Below, one piece after another: positions 1 through 37,719 of a DNA stretch of 64,000 nucleotides. The position numbers and the translations under genes are program-made. The first letter of the stretch is position 1. The number at the start of each line of letters is the position of its first letter. Origin of the DNA: Alviniconcha marisindica (taxonomy: Eukaryota > Mollusca > Gastropoda > Provannidae). The notes beneath the pieces were generated by a model, which was given only the letters and a program-made list of their open reading frames with translations, made no database searches and had not been told where the DNA came from. The DNA lies in NCBI GenBank assembly GCA_018857735.1, contig JABMCL010000991.1:154501-218500 (forward strand), written 5' to 3'.

Positions 1-996
1 TTTAAACCTTCCCTTTGACCTTGAACTTGACAGTTACAGTTTTTGTGTCAAGTCCTTTGCACCTTTGGAGAGAGAAAAAAGCGTTAGTTGGTAGTTTAAA
101 TCTTCGCACTGACTGAGTGTAACAGTTAAGATTTTGGTGATGCTTCCTTGCACCTTTGGAAAGAAAAACATTGTGGTTGAAATGTTTGCTTTTACCGCAA
201 CCTTGTGCTTAACAGTGACAGGTTTTTCACACAGCTCACTGTGCAAAAGGGCATTTTTCACAAGCGGAATCCGGGTTGCAGTCTCTGATGAAAGGGTCAC
301 ATTACTCGGTCGCTGCTGATGTTGCTGGAACTTATACAAGCCATGGGAGGAACATTTAACATGCCATACGCCTGGTGTTCATTCCAAGGACTGCATAATA
401 ATAACGATCATTTTTTTAAAGCGCAAATTTCTAAAAAGCTATCAGCGCTTTACAAAGAACAAGATGGGAGGTGGGGAAGTTGGTCAATGTACATAATACA
501 GAAATCAAACAATGCAAAAATTGAGTGATGTCTATTGGCGAGCTTGCACTAGGTCCATTCCCGTGTCAACTGAGTCCAGGCGGGGATGTTTTTGGTGCGT
601 AGGATCTTGGATGGGTCAGGGTGACAGTGGCCAGCGGATAAGCCAGTGGGGTTAACTGATTAATTTGTTGGAGATAATTCTTATAATTGCTTTTATTAGG
701 ACAGTAACTTTTAAGAGATGGTCCTTGAGAAGTGACAATTTTATGTGATATGCACAGCCTGATGCCAGTGGGATTTTTCACGTTTCTATCTATGTAGGAC
801 TTTTTACCAGGATGTTTATTTGCTGTTGTAATTAAATGGGGAACGACTCACCAAACCTTCCCCCATAAACCTTGCATGCGAGGAAAAAGGTACCCTCACC
901 ACACATGCAATGACAAAATAATATATGGTGACAAGTAACATGCACTTGGGCCTTGGGCAATGGAAGACGGAGAACGGAACAGACACAGCCACTCAC
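1..996 (-). other. DDX11 intron, truncated by window edge
   Basis: I see no exon continuing DDX11 here. A 101-codon minus-strand ORF (34-339) has no splice context that fits and no recognisable motif. The plus strand of the same stretch contains two similar CCTTTGCACCTTTGGA-type segments, suggesting a decayed repeat. Confidence 0.4.
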
Positions 997-12129
<11,133 letters not shown>

Positions 12130-12784
12130 TGTAAAGCAGTAAGGCTAGATATGACGCCTTGGTCGTGGTCAATGGTAACAAGGAAAGCGGATGACATTTA
12201 TTTTTCCTACTTTTTCACAGCAGACAGCTGTTTCCGGTTAAATTTCCCGCCATCACAAATCCTGTTTGCATTTGTCGTAATCCCAATTTAAAAAACAACA
12301 ACACTGTCATAATTTAAATCCCAAAAGATCAACACAACAGTGTTTTGGTGGTGTTATCTTATTCGGTTATCTGTAATATGCTAGTAAATAGAGAAATGCA
12401 AAGTTTACAGTCACGACATTGATTCTGAAACGGTCATATCTTAAAATTGGTGCATCTAAAGTTGGAACAAAATGGCGTCATGCGGGAGATTCAAAGACAC
12501 AATAATCTGATTCTACGGTACCTCAAGTTTGGAATAGTTATTAACTGTCTGTCGTTACACACTGGCCACGAAAGAGTGGTACATGCATATGGCATTAGTC
12601 TCAACTTTGTAATTTATTTCAAAAGTAAAATAATTCAAATGACAAATCAGGGGCTTTCAGTGTTTTACTGACGATGCTTTCAGAAGGTTGGTACTTTTTG
12701 TGAATTCATACCAAATCCGGCGTGTTGTCACCCCAGGTGGGTGAGTCATGCCTTCAAAACTGCGTTAATTTTTGTTTTGTTTTT

Positions 12785-12839
<55 letters not shown>

Positions 12840-12957
12840 AAAAACAAAACAACAACAAACGAAAACATGCAGCACAGCGGCAGAGGGCATTAGTGCATAT
12901 GACGTGCGTGTATGCATGTGTGTGTGTGTGTGCATGCGTGTGTGTGTGTGTGTGCCT

Positions 12958-13002
<45 letters not shown>

Positions 13003-13378
13003 CTGGACTGGGTAGGGAGCTAGGTGTTTGTAAGTACCGCTCTGGTACAGATGGCTGTCTCTGAGTCTGACCAGTGTCTGTGAATCACTTGTGCCACCTT
13101 ATACGATAGATGTCACACCAGTTTCAAAAATGTCTAGTGTGATCACTGCTTAGCATACAACTTTATACCTCTATATTTGATGAAATCTTTGTTTCAGGTG
13201 ACAATGACCACCTTTTGGGTGATGGATGACAGTGGGCTTGAATTGAAATGATGGATCAGCTTCAAAGGAGGCTGAGCCATTCCAACGTCCGTGCTGTTTT
13301 CACCACACATGGACCAAGAAGTGACCATGGACACTGGTCAGTCTGACTGCCAGTGTCATCTCACAGTGGAGAAGAAGA
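12130..13378. promoter_or_regulatory. Head-to-head intergenic region of DDX11 and DDIAS
   Basis: This is the 1.25-kb interval between the two divergent start codons. It presumably holds both promoters and 5' UTRs. It contains (CA)n at 12787-12838, (GT)n at 12907-13001, and a possible 5'-UTR acceptor (TTTGTTTCAG at ~13197) upstream of the DDIAS start. I see no clear TATA box or CpG-rich core. Confidence 0.55.
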
Positions 13379-27308
<13,930 letters not shown>

Positions 27309-27698
27309 CCTGCTCTTGAAAATTCCAGAGGGGTGGGGGTGGAAGAGAAGGGAAGGTGAAGGGGACCACAGGTTTCTTTGGGGACTTTTGCTCAGTACAG
27401 TTCAGTTCAATATGGTATCTATGCGCTCGGAAAAGCCCTTATGCGCTCCACCCCGTCTCTCAGAAATTCCCCCAACGTCGTCTGATTGACGATCGCCCCT
27501 CTCTCGTCCTTTCAAGGAAGATCGTCTGGTGCCTTCATCTTTCCACGCCTCTCTCCTAAACACTGTGAGCTTTTATTTCTGCTAAACATTATGAGCTTCT
27601 TCCATCTGGTAGACGATTTCGCGTACCTAAATCAAATACAGTGAGAAACAGTCGATAGCATTTCTGAACAGATACATCTGTTCAAACGTCAGAGCAGT
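27309..27698 (+). other. Probable DDIAS 3' UTR
   Basis: Unique-looking sequence after the restored-frame stop. I see no other gene in it. Confidence 0.4.
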
Positions 27699-27707
27699 GT
27701 GTGTGTG

Positions 27708-27775
<68 letters not shown>

Positions 27776-27790
27776 TGAGTGTGTGTGTAA
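27699..27790. repeat. (GT)n/(GTGC)n microsatellite
   Basis: GT run followed by ~13 GTGC tetranucleotides. Confidence 0.95.
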
Positions 27791-27932
27791 ATTACATAAA
27801 TTACTAGTTTGTTTATTATGTAACTTTTGAATTTTCAATAACCGTTCCTTGAGTTTTAAAATATGAAATATGTGTTATTGTGTACTGTGATGTGGTTAAG
27901 GTTCAGCCACGTTTTAATTTCTCTAATGAGAT

Positions 27933-27938
27933 AATAAA
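27933..27938 (+). terminator. Candidate polyadenylation signal
   Basis: AATAAA lies 625 bp after the DDIAS terminal stop. It is the first plausible one on this strand, but the local sequence may belong to a retroelement tail. Confidence 0.3.
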
Positions 27939-28125
27939 GTAATCTTGAATCGTGCATCTCCTGCAGGCGATCGAGGTTTTGGCGACGTACACGGTGCAGA
28001 GTAGCGACAGAAGGTGTAAAGGATTCCACGTTTTCCCCCATCTCCTCCTCCACCCCACGGTCCGTGAAGTCTTGAGATACAAGCGTTGTTTCTTTTTCTC
28101 CTGCTTATCTGGCCAATTTCCTGCT

Positions 28126-28252
28126 ACAGCTTGCCTTGTGACTTTGTCCCTCACAATTAATGAAACGTTGAAATGGCTCTCGTCGCTGCCCGTCTCAATG
28201 CAGGGGTCATTCTGGTGGTGACAGTGTAGCGATAGGTTATATAATCTCCCTC
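28126..28252 (+). mobile_element. SINE 3' half (copy 2, headless)
   Basis: CTTGTGACTTTGTCCCTCAC, AAATGGCTCTCGTCGCTGCC and GGTGGTGACAGTGTAGCGAT, without the tRNA head. Confidence 0.8.
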
Positions 28253-28269
28253 TTCCCCCACCTCCATAC

Positions 28270-28600
28270 GTGAGCCGGTTTGGCCCAGCGGTAAGGCGTT
28301 AGGCTGGTAAGCGGAAGAGCCTCGGTTCGAATCCGCTTCGGCTCTCCTTTCTCTTCAAAAAGGTTGTGGTCTGTGGACACCGTCTCGTGACTTTGTCCAT
28401 CACAATTACGAAACATTAAAATGGCTCTCATCGCTGCCCACCTTAATGCAGGAATCATTCTGGTGGTGACAGTGTAGCGATAGGTATATAATCTCCCTCT
28501 CCCCCCATCTCCATACCCACTTCCCCCCGTCCCTAATAAGCCTTGCTGTTTCTGTGGACGTTAAGCACCATGTTTACTTACTTACTTACACTCCATACCC
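28270..28600 (+). mobile_element. tRNA-derived SINE, copy 3 (most intact)
   Basis: The A box is TGGCCCAGCGG and the B box GGTTCGAATCC, both near consensus. The body contains GGACACCGTCTCGTGACTTT and GGTGGTGACAGTGTAGCGAT. The 3' part is CCCTAATAAGCCTTGCTGTT, ending in (TTAC)n. Good pol III boxes suggest relatively recent activity. Confidence 0.9.
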
Positions 28601-28725
28601 ACTTCCCACCCTTTCCTACTGCAGCCGACTATCTGCCCCTACCGTCCGCCCCATAGCAGGAAAAAATGACCATGAATGAAGTGCTGTAGTGTGTTTATGT
28701 AATTAATAGGGTTCACTGTGCTCTT

Positions 28726-28747
28726 GGTGTGTGTGTGTGTGTGTGTG

Positions 28748-28824
<77 letters not shown>
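28726..28824. repeat. (GT)n microsatellite
   Basis: About 98 bp of nearly pure GT. Confidence 0.97.
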
Positions 28825-28825
<1 letters not shown>

Positions 28826-28929
28826 ATGTTGCACATAGTTATGCTTGAACCCTTTTGCTGATGTCTACATTATGTGTTAGTTTTTGTTAAATTGCTGATA
28901 ACATCTCGATGTACATTATGTGTGTTATG

Positions 28930-28992
28930 TTTGTTCAGCGCTTTGGGCCGCAGGGTCGGCGCTTTACAAATTTCCATTATTATTATTATTAT
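28930..28992 (+). mobile_element. Non-LTR 3' tail
   Basis: GTTCAGCGCTTTGGGCCG, GGCGCTTTACAAATTTCCAT and (TTA)n, the same tail type as at 6590-6640. Confidence 0.6.
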
Positions 28993-29091
28993 CTTCACTG
29001 TTTGTAGAGAGCTTCACAGCCGACAGTTTTCTTTTCAAAGTCGAAGAAGCAACAGAGGAGCCGTCGACTCTTTGGATCTTATCTACCAAAA

Positions 29092-29230
29092 TGTATGGGG
29101 TTAACAGGTTACTTGCATGTATAACTGTTGCTGATGTATACACGCAAAGGGTGAACAGTTTGTATGGGGTTAACAGGTTACTTGCATGTATAACTGTTGC
29201 TGATGTATACACGCAAAGGGTGAACAGTTT
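29092..29230 (+). repeat. Two tandem 69-bp units
   Basis: TGTATGGGGTTAACAGGTTA to GGGTGAACAGTT, repeated once without change. Confidence 0.95.
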
Positions 29231-29289
29231 CCCATTCAAGTTTCATTTGGGGATGTACCACTGCTGGAGTTTATGTACCTTGTAGTTTA

Positions 29290-29400
29290 CACGCATGCCA
29301 GGTGAGAGTTCCCGTAGGCGACTCGGGTCTTTGTTGTTGTACTTGTGTTGCGTCTTTCGAGCGCTAATTAACTCCCTTGTGTGTTGATTTAGTTTCCCAT
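29290..29400 (+). repeat. Interspersed family C
   Basis: CCAGGTGAGAGTTCCCGTAG and GAGCGCTAATTAACTCCCTT. Same family as at 48500-48900 and reversed near 14810-15000. Confidence 0.75.
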
Positions 29401-29518
29401 TCATTCACAAGAACCATTTCTGCTTGTCACTCAGATTCAACGCAACAAAAGCGCAGTGAGTCTGCTCGAGAGTGGAGAATAGTGCTTTACAAAAGCCTTC
29501 ATCATCATCATTATATCG

Positions 29519-29803
29519 GTGAGCCGGTTTGGCTTAGCGGTAAGGGGTTCGGCTGGTAAGCAGAAGGACCACGGTTCAATTCTGCTTCGGCTCTCCTCTC
29601 TCCAACAGTTGAAACATTAAAATGGCTCTCATCGCTGCCCATCTTAATGCAGAAGTCATTCTGGTGGTGACAGTGTAGCGATAGGTATATAATCTCCCTC
29701 CCGGCTCCTCCATCTCCATACCGTACCCCGATCCCCTCCTTCTCCCCGTCCCTAATAAGCCTTGTGGTTTCTGTGGAGGTTAAGCATCATGTTTACTTAC
29801 TGT
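29519..29803 (+). mobile_element. tRNA-derived SINE, copy 4
   Basis: GTGAGCCGGTTTGGCTTAGC with B box GGTTCAATTC, the shared body, and CCCTAATAAGCCTTGTGGTT with a TTTACTTACT end. Confidence 0.88.
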
Positions 29804-29858
29804 TTATGATTATATCCAGGCAGTTGAAAGTATAGCCACGTCGCATAATCAGTGGGTT

Positions 29859-30057
29859 TCGATGTCACTGGATCAGCAAGTGATGTAGACAATTGGATCA
29901 TTTCCTTGATGGTACCCTAGCTACCACCATACCTGCCATCGTATCTCTCTGTGCACACTCGATGTCACTGGATCAGCAAGTGATGAGACAATTGGATCAT
30001 TTCCTTGATGGTACCCTAGCTACCACCATACCTGCCATCGTATCTCTCTGCACACAC
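29859..30057 (+). repeat. Two tandem ~100-bp units
   Basis: TCGATGTCACTGGATCAGCA to GCCATCGTATCTCTCT, duplicated with a 2-bp indel. Confidence 0.95.
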
Positions 30058-30119
30058 ACTCTCCGTTTCAGGTCAGATGGGGAAAAACACTTTATAGTGC
30101 AAGATGGAAACTTGAGAGT

Positions 30120-30312
30120 TCCGGTTACCGGCTCTTTTCTGTTCAGGCCCCCCTTGTCTGGACTTTGTGGGCTGACTGGGCTCAAAGCGCCACCTAACCT
30201 TGTCTGGAACAACTTTCCGGCTCACATCCGACGTTGCAGTTCACTCTCAAAGTTCAGGACTTGTCTTAAAACTTTTCTCTTTACTTCTGCCTGCTCCGAG
30301 CTCCTCTAACCC
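30120..30312 (+). mobile_element. Non-LTR ORF2 C-terminal fragment
   Basis: LVWNNFPAHIRRCSSLSKFR and TCLKTFLFTSACSELL then stop. A clear match to the ORF2 C-terminal signature; 5'-truncated. Confidence 0.75.
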
Positions 30313-30392
30313 GTTCACAGGCATTGGATGTTGTGCCTGATTTTGTTGTTGTTGCTGCTGCAGACGTCTTCACTGGATGACTGGTGACTTGA

Positions 30393-30394
<2 letters not shown>

Positions 30395-30424
<30 letters not shown>

Positions 30425-31050
30425 AGAGATGAGAGAAAGGCGAGGGATTGTGAGTTGTGTTGTGTGTGTGGTTTGAGTGTGTGCGTGTGTGTGTGTGTGT
30501 GGTGTGTGTGTGTGCGTGCTGTGTGTGTACAAGGAGGGGGATGCAGGGATTGCGAAATTCGTGGGTTTTTTTCCCTCTTTTTTGTTGTTGTTGTGTGTGT
30601 GTTCGAAGGATTCATAGTCATACCCAGTTCACTTGATTATCATGTTTGTTGAATGTGTTAACAGTGACTGTGATTAATAATAATAATATTATTTATGTGT
30701 GTTTGCACTTGCAGCGTGTGTGATGCTCATGTTTGTTTGCAGTTTATGTGTGTGTGTGTATGTATATATGTATGTGTGTGTGTGTATGCATGTGTGTAAT
30801 GTGTACGTGTTTGCAGGTTTGTAGTGTGTGATGTGTACACGTTTGTGTGTGATGTGTACAAGTGTTTGCAGTGTGTGTGTGTGTGGTATGTATGCATGTT
30901 TGCAGTGTGTATATATATATGCATTTGTTTCCAGTGTGTGATGTGTGTTTCCAGTGTCTGATGTACACGTGTTTTGTGTGATGTATACTAGTATAGTGTG
31001 TGTGCGTGGTGTATGCATGTTTTCACTGTGTATGTGTACAGGTTTGCAGC

Positions 31051-31080
<30 letters not shown>
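30395..31080. repeat. G-run and long degenerate (GT)n region
   Basis: G-tract at 30397-30424, then GT-rich sequence with a loose ~40-bp higher-order repeat (GTGTGATGTGTAC-type) to 31080. Confidence 0.9.
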
Positions 31081-31083
<3 letters not shown>

Positions 31084-31544
31084 CTTGTGCCTTGCCAGAT
31101 CTGCTTTAACATCTGACATTTGTTATAGCTTGGACTGTATGCAGCTTGAATTAGGTGTTTTTAATCACAGTTGATCAGAGGTTCAAGTGCTTTAATAAAG
31201 TTTCCATCGTCTTTTGTGAAAAATCCTAAACAAAGCTGACTGCCAACTTTCTGAGGAAAAAAATAAATCAGAATGCACAAAAGTTTATGTTGTCCTTTTT
31301 TTTCTTTTCTTTTTTAAACCATTCTGTGTGTTTTAACTTTTACAATCAACAAGTGTGTTTAACCATAGCAATATTTATTCTGCTTATGTGTGTGTGTGCA
31401 GTACATGTGTGTGTATGTGAGAACTGGTTGGAAACCAATCTCTAACATTAGCAGGTACAGAAAAAGAAAAAAAACACTTAAAAAAACAATTAAAATAAAC
31501 GTACACATTTTTTTGCTGTTGCTGGAACTGAGAAGGCTAGTTCC
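31081..31544. other. No gene seen
   Basis: AT-rich unique sequence with an AATAAA-containing stretch and no ORF of note. Confidence 0.5.
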
Positions 31545-33300
31545 ATTAAGATTAATCAAATCTGATTATGTAATTTAGCTTTCCAATTCATTTGACACTC
31601 TTAGTCAAATCTGATTATATAATTTAGCTTTCCAATTCATTTGACACTTTTAGTCAAATCTGATTATGTAATTTAGCTTTCCAATTCATTTGACACTTTT
31701 AGTCAAATCTGATTATATGATTTAGCTTTCCAATTCATTTGACACTTCTAGTCAAATCTGATGACACGATTTTGCTTTCCGATTCATTTGCCACTTCTAA
31801 TCAAATCTGATTATGTAATTTAGCTTTCCAGTTCATTTGCCACTTTTGGTCAGATCTGATTATGTAATTTAGCTTTCCAATTCATTTGACACTTTTAGTC
31901 AAATCTGATTATATAATTTAGCTTTCCAATTCATTTGACACTTTTAGTCAAATCTGATTATGTAATTTAGCTTTCCAATTCATTTGACACTTTTAGTCAA
32001 ATCTGATTATATGATTTAGCTTTCCAATTCATTTGACACTTCTAGTCAAATCTGATGACACGATTTTGCTTTCCGATTCATTTGACCCCTTCTAATCAAA
32101 TCTGATTATGTAATTTAGCTTTTCAGTTCATTTGCCACTTTTGGTCAGATCTGATTATGTAATTTAGCTTTCCATTTGACACTTTTAGTCAAATCTGATT
32201 ATATGATTTAGCTTTCCAATTCATTTGACACTTTTAGTCAAATCTGATTATGTAATTTAGCTTTCCAATTCATTTGACACTTTTGGTCAAATCTGATTAT
32301 GTAATTTAGCTTTCCAATTCATTTGACACTTTTGGTCAAATCTGATTATATGATTTAGCTTTCCAATTCATTTGACACTTTTAGTCAAATCTGATTATAT
32401 GATTTAGCTTTCCAATTCATTTGACACTTTTAGTCAAATCTGATTATGTAATTTAGCTTTCCAATTCATTTGACACTTTTAGTCAAATCTGATTATGTAA
32501 TTTAGCTTTCCAATTCATTTGACACTTTTAGTCAAATCTGATTATGTAATTTAGCTTTCCAATTCATTTGACACTTTTGGTCAAATCTGATTATAATTTA
32601 GCTTTCCAATTCATTTGACACTTTAGTCAAATCTGATTATATAATTTAGCTTTCCAATTCATTTGACACTTTTAGTCAAATCTGATTATGTAATTTAGCT
32701 TTCCAATTCATTTGACACTTTTAGGTCAAATCTGATTATATAATTTAGCTTTCCAATTCATTTGACACTTTTGGTCAAATCTGATTATGTAATTTAGCTT
32801 TCCAATTCATTTGACACTTTTGGTCAAATCTGATTATGTAATTTAGCTTTCCAATTCATTTGACACTTCTAGTCAAATCTGATTATGTAATTTAGCTTTC
32901 CAATTCATTTGACACTTTTGGTCAAATCTGATTATTAATTTAGCTTTCCAATTCATTTGACACTTTTGGTCAAATCTGATTATGTAATTTAGCTTTCCAA
33001 TTCATTTGACACTTCTAGTCAAATCTGATTATGTGATTTAACTTTCCAATTCATTTGACACTTTTGGTCAAATCTGATTATATGATTTAGCTTTCCAATT
33101 GACATTTCTAGTCAAATCTGATTATATAATTTAGCTTTCCATTTGACACATCTAGTCAAATCTGATTATATAATTTAGCTTTCCAATTCATTTGACACTT
33201 CTAGTCAAATCTGATTATATAATTTAGCTTTCCAATTCATTTGACACTTCTAGTCAAATCTGATTATGTGATTTAGCTTTCTAGTTCATTTGACACTTGC
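31545..33300 (+). repeat. ~48-bp minisatellite, about 36 copies
   Basis: Unit AGTCAAATCTGATTATGTAA plus TTTAGCTTTCCAATTCATTT, GACACTTTT. There is also a higher-order duplication: the GATGACACGATTTTGCTTTC variant recurs at ~31760 and ~32055. Confidence 0.95.
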
Positions 33301-33359
33301 CTACCGGACCTGTATCACAGGAAACAAACAAAAAACCCAAACACTGTGTGTTAAGTTAT

Positions 33360-33905
33360 ACCCAGTGATGAAGATACACACACAATCATACACAAAATGA
33401 ATGCACACACAATCATACACATAATGAACACACAATCATACATAAAATTAACACACACACAATCATACACAAAATGAAAAACAACAACAATTCATACACA
33501 AAATGAACATACACATCACACACAAAATGAACATACACACACAATCATACACAAAATGAACGCACACACAATCATACACAAAATGAACACAATCATACAC
33601 AAAATGAACACAATCATACACAAAATGAACATACAATCATACACAAAATGAACACACACACAATCATACACAAAATGAACACAATCATACACAAGATGAA
33701 ACATGCACAATTCATACACAAAATGAACACACACACAATCATGAACAAAATGAACACAGAATCATACACAAAATGAACACACACAATCATACACAAAATG
33801 AACACACACAATCATACACAAGATGAAAACACGCACAATTCATACACAAGATGAAAACACGCACAATTCATACACAAAATGAACACACACACAAACAAAC
33901 ACATA
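33360..33905 (+). repeat. ~24-bp minisatellite, ACACAATCATACACAAAATG
   Basis: About 22 variable copies. Minus-strand Phe/Val/Tyr-rich frames are artefacts. Confidence 0.93.
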
Positions 33906-34524
33906 ATGAACACACTCGTGTACACACTCGAACTCCTTCCACCATGAACACCACTTTAGAAAGAAGGCAGTTTATTTTTCGCTTCTGTTGTTCATGTAAT
34001 TGTACGAGTTAATCACAGCGCACGCCATTCTTACCCTCATGCCAGTAACACCCCCACCATTTTTTCTTTCTTTGATATTTTATACATTTTTTTGTTGTTA
34101 ACCGAGCCACTCAGTCAGTATTCATAATACAAGTTACAACACACTACACAGTTCAACACATCCTGACAAGTCTGGTCACTGATATCACGTGCTGTAGCAA
34201 ACTGACACACAAACTTGGAAAAAAAGCAAAACATTTCAAAAGAAAATGAGAAGAAAACCGAAAAAAAGCATTTGTTACTATCATTAACAAAAAAATAAAG
34301 TTTAGAAAAGGAAACGCAGTGCCGTTCGCTAAACATGTGTACCGGTTAAAACAACAAACAAAAAAATGTAACTAGTGTCTTCGTATGTGGATGGCTTCAC
34401 ATGCTCGCACGAGAGCAAATCATAGTTATTTAATTAAGGCATGCTAACCACATGACATATCTCAAAGACGAGCCTGTTCAAATGTGCACATGCCTGGTGA
34501 ACAGCATTTGTTAAAATAGACTGT
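33906..34524. other. No gene seen
   Basis: AT-rich. A 73-codon minus-strand ORF (34336-34115) has no recognisable motif. Confidence 0.5.
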
Positions 34525-35175
34525 CTCGGACTACTGACAGGAGAAATGCCAAGATGGCTGCACATCCAAAGAGACGCAGGCGTACCAGGACAGATGCATT
34601 TATCTCACAACAGAGAGGTGTCCCAAGCCAAGACACATCTCTCCCGACAGACAGGTGTATTAAGATGGACGCACAGCTCACGACAAATGGGTGTGCCAAG
34701 ACACGCATCCCAGGTGTATTAAGATGGACACACATCTCATGACCAGCGTGCTAAGATAAGACATCTGATGATGGACAGGTGTGCCAAGATCACACAGATC
34801 TTGCGACAGGCATACGAAGACAACACATTTCATGACAGGCATGCCACCACAGACATCTCATGACAGTTGCTCAGACAGGCATGTCACATGACAGTCACGC
34901 CCAGACACATCTCATGACAGTCACGCCCAGACAGACACATCTCATGACAGACACAGCCAAACACATCTCATGACAGTCACGCCCAGACAAACGTCTCATG
35001 ACAGTCACGCCCAGACAATCTCATGACAGTCACCTCTCACGACAGTCACGCCCAGACAGACGCATCTCATGACAGTCACGCCCAGACACATGACAGTCAC
35101 GCCCAGACCGACACCCCCAGAGAGACGCATCTCATGACAGCCACACCCAGACGCATCTCATGACAGCCAAACCGT
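34525..35175 (+). repeat. Irregular minisatellite, ATCTCATGACAGTCACGCCC
   Basis: Degenerate ~25-40 bp units around CAAGACACATCTC at the left, changing to ACAGTCACGCCCAGACA at the right. About 20 units. Confidence 0.85.
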
Positions 35176-36423
35176 GCCAAGACAAACGCAGCTGACCGAC
35201 AGGCAAAAGCACCCATGCGTAATGGTGGTCAGTTAACAGTGCACTCACAAGGATACAATTTACAGTGTACAGGTACAAAGTTTTGGCAACAGAGACGCAA
35301 AGCTGGAGGTGAGAGGGGGAAGAGGAATTTACTGTGACAGGCGCTCCAAGCCTTCCCCGTGACCAGTTCTGCGGCTGAAGGGGCATTTCTTCCATCCGTG
35401 CGTTTTCCTCAAATACACTGGACTTGGGTTTTCTGTTACAAACTTACTGCAATTTGATCGCCAACGGAAAACTCATTTAGCTGGCACTTTTTCTGAGACC
35501 AAGGCTGTAATCAGTCCCTGCAGTCACTGGAGGAAGGATGCTGCGAACCAGCGCTCGGAGTCTGTGTGAAACGGGGAACGGCTCTCGGCGATGGTTTGTC
35601 AGCACAGGCGGAAGCGCCGAGCACTTGGATGCGACGACTTACACCCGTGGCCACTTGCTGGGCGTGGAGTTAGTTAATGCTTGCGCGATATGTTCACATG
35701 TTTGGATTCGGACAGTTTGCAAAGGTTTGCACGCAGGGCTTGTCACCAGGACATGCCCTCCATCTGTGGGTCAAGAGGTCATGCCAGGTCAAGGTCTGAG
35801 AAAGTACAAAGATCAATTATGTACAGTCAAAAATGACCCCCCCTCCCCCACCAAAAAAAAAGAAAAAAAAAGACACACTCCCAACAACAAAACCCCAAAC
35901 AAAACAGAAAAAGAACAAGGTCACAATGGACAATAGGTCAAGGACATATTTTTACATAGGAAGTGTGCATAGTAAAAAAGTGTTCGCTGTGGAATTAGGC
36001 ATTGTCTTGTCAAAGATCATGCGCTATCCGATTACTAAAATGCACACGTGGAACTCAAGTAACGAGCTCCTTCGACATGCTCAAATTCAAAGTGATTGAA
36101 ATAACCGTGCTGTATACTTCCTGTCATTGCGTTTTGGTTCTTTAAGACAGCTTTCTCTGAGGAAGAAGCTATAGTGTTGTAGTCCCACTGGAGACAGGTG
36201 TCTTTGGAAGAAGTAAAGTTATAGTGTCATAGTCCCAGCCAGCTTCAGCGATGGACCACAGCAGTCAAAACCTGTACGCCAAAATACAGAGTAAGTAAAT
36301 AACTTGGCCCAGTCAACCAGCATGGCTGAGATGTTACACATGTGAAACTTGGTTGCGCACAGAATGTGTTGCTTTATGACCGAAATAACACTTTCTGTGA
36401 CCTACAAATATGTAGGGTACTCC
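35176..36423. other. No gene seen; small family B fragment
   Basis: A 132-codon plus ORF (35538-35936) ends in a poly-A tract and shows no domain. GTAAGTAAATAACTTGGCCC at ~36292 is a family B fragment. A duplicated TATAGTGT...AGTCCCA segment lies at 36170-36235. Confidence 0.45.
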
Positions 36424-36425
36424 TC

Positions 36426-36466
<41 letters not shown>

Positions 36467-36510
36467 TTGTGAGTGTGAGTGTGCGTGCGCGCATGCGTGT
36501 GTGCATAAGT
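36424..36510. repeat. (GT)n microsatellite
   Basis: Interrupted GT/GC tract. Confidence 0.95.
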
Positions 36511-37719
36511 CCATTTATGTATCACTATTAGCACAATTTTAACTACAAAAGCATCAGAACAGATTTGAACACAGTAAGTGTGAACAGTGAACACAGCAAC
36601 AAGGAGTTTCAGGAGGAATGACTGGCAGTGACCAGAAAAAAACCCCAGCATCATCCACAGGCACAGAAATCAGCGATGCTGAGATTTCGAAAATAACAAT
36701 GGTTAAAAACCGTGACAAAAAAATTGTGCCTGTGGTGCCAGCCATAAATCCTGACAGGCGTTTCAGCTTGTCAACATGCATGGAATGTTAACAAATGACA
36801 GAGACTCCTCAAGGCATTCAACAACGCCATCGAGATCAGAAATTAAAGCAAATTAATGACCAGCAAAGCAAATCTGACTGAAGGAGCAGGAAAAAAAAAA
36901 AAAGATTTAAAAAAAAAAAGGAAGAAGAATCAACTCACTCAGAGAGTTAGAAAACCACTCCTTTTCAGCACCAAGCCCTGTTCTGACACAACCGCTGCAG
37001 TCATTAGTTACAAACACTGCTGCTTGCCAGCAGTATGTCCAGCACTGTCCTGGCTGGCATGCAGTAATCAGCTACAACATGTCTTTGTTTCAGAAGTAGT
37101 TAGGTCATTGGAGAGAAATGCGCCCATGCATGCACACCGCCAGACAAGCTCTTCAATTTCAGACATCGCTCATTTAAAGAAAAACAAAAAACGAAACAAA
37201 AAAGTAACTTGGTTAAAAAATTAGAAATTGGTGAAAATCTTGTGGGAATGCAAGAGACGGATCCACGCATGCAATTTTTAAAAATATGTATCTCAGTGAC
37301 CATCAGACTTGAATGCAGGGGTAAGAACTAAAAATGTGCACTAAATATGCAGGAATCACTAAAAAGGGATATGACGGTGTTTTAACTACAAAGATAAGTT
37401 GCAGTCATTGCCTCATCACAATGTCAAAAATCATCACGCGTAATTAACCTATTGCAAAATGAGAACTACACTTGAACTTTTCACATGGATCACAAATAAT
37501 ATGATTAAGAGCCTGTTTTTTTACAATGGCAATGCAAAAAATAGTGTCTATTTAAAACAAAAACAAACATACATTAAAAAAAATTTTTTTACACTCATGG
37601 GTAAATTTATAACATCCAATACGCAGAAATAAATCATCTCCATTTCATCAAAAAATTCAAATAAATGGATTTCAAAATATAGGAACAAGGAGTAATAAAA
37701 TCATAAAAACAAACATATG
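36511..37719. other. No gene seen
   Basis: A-rich sequence with several poly-A runs (36889-36903, 36908-36919). I find no conserved motif. Confidence 0.5.

Noticed and set aside
34..339. 101-codon minus ORF as a further DDX11 exon
   Set aside because: Does not match the expected residues after exon 11 and has no acceptor in the required phase.
28270..28345. Functional tRNA gene
   Set aside because: A and B boxes are present but the segment continues into a shared SINE body with sister copies, and no cloverleaf acceptor stem closes.
31545..33905. CRISPR-like appearance of regular short repeats
   Set aside because: Units are head-to-tail without unique spacers, and the DNA is eukaryotic.
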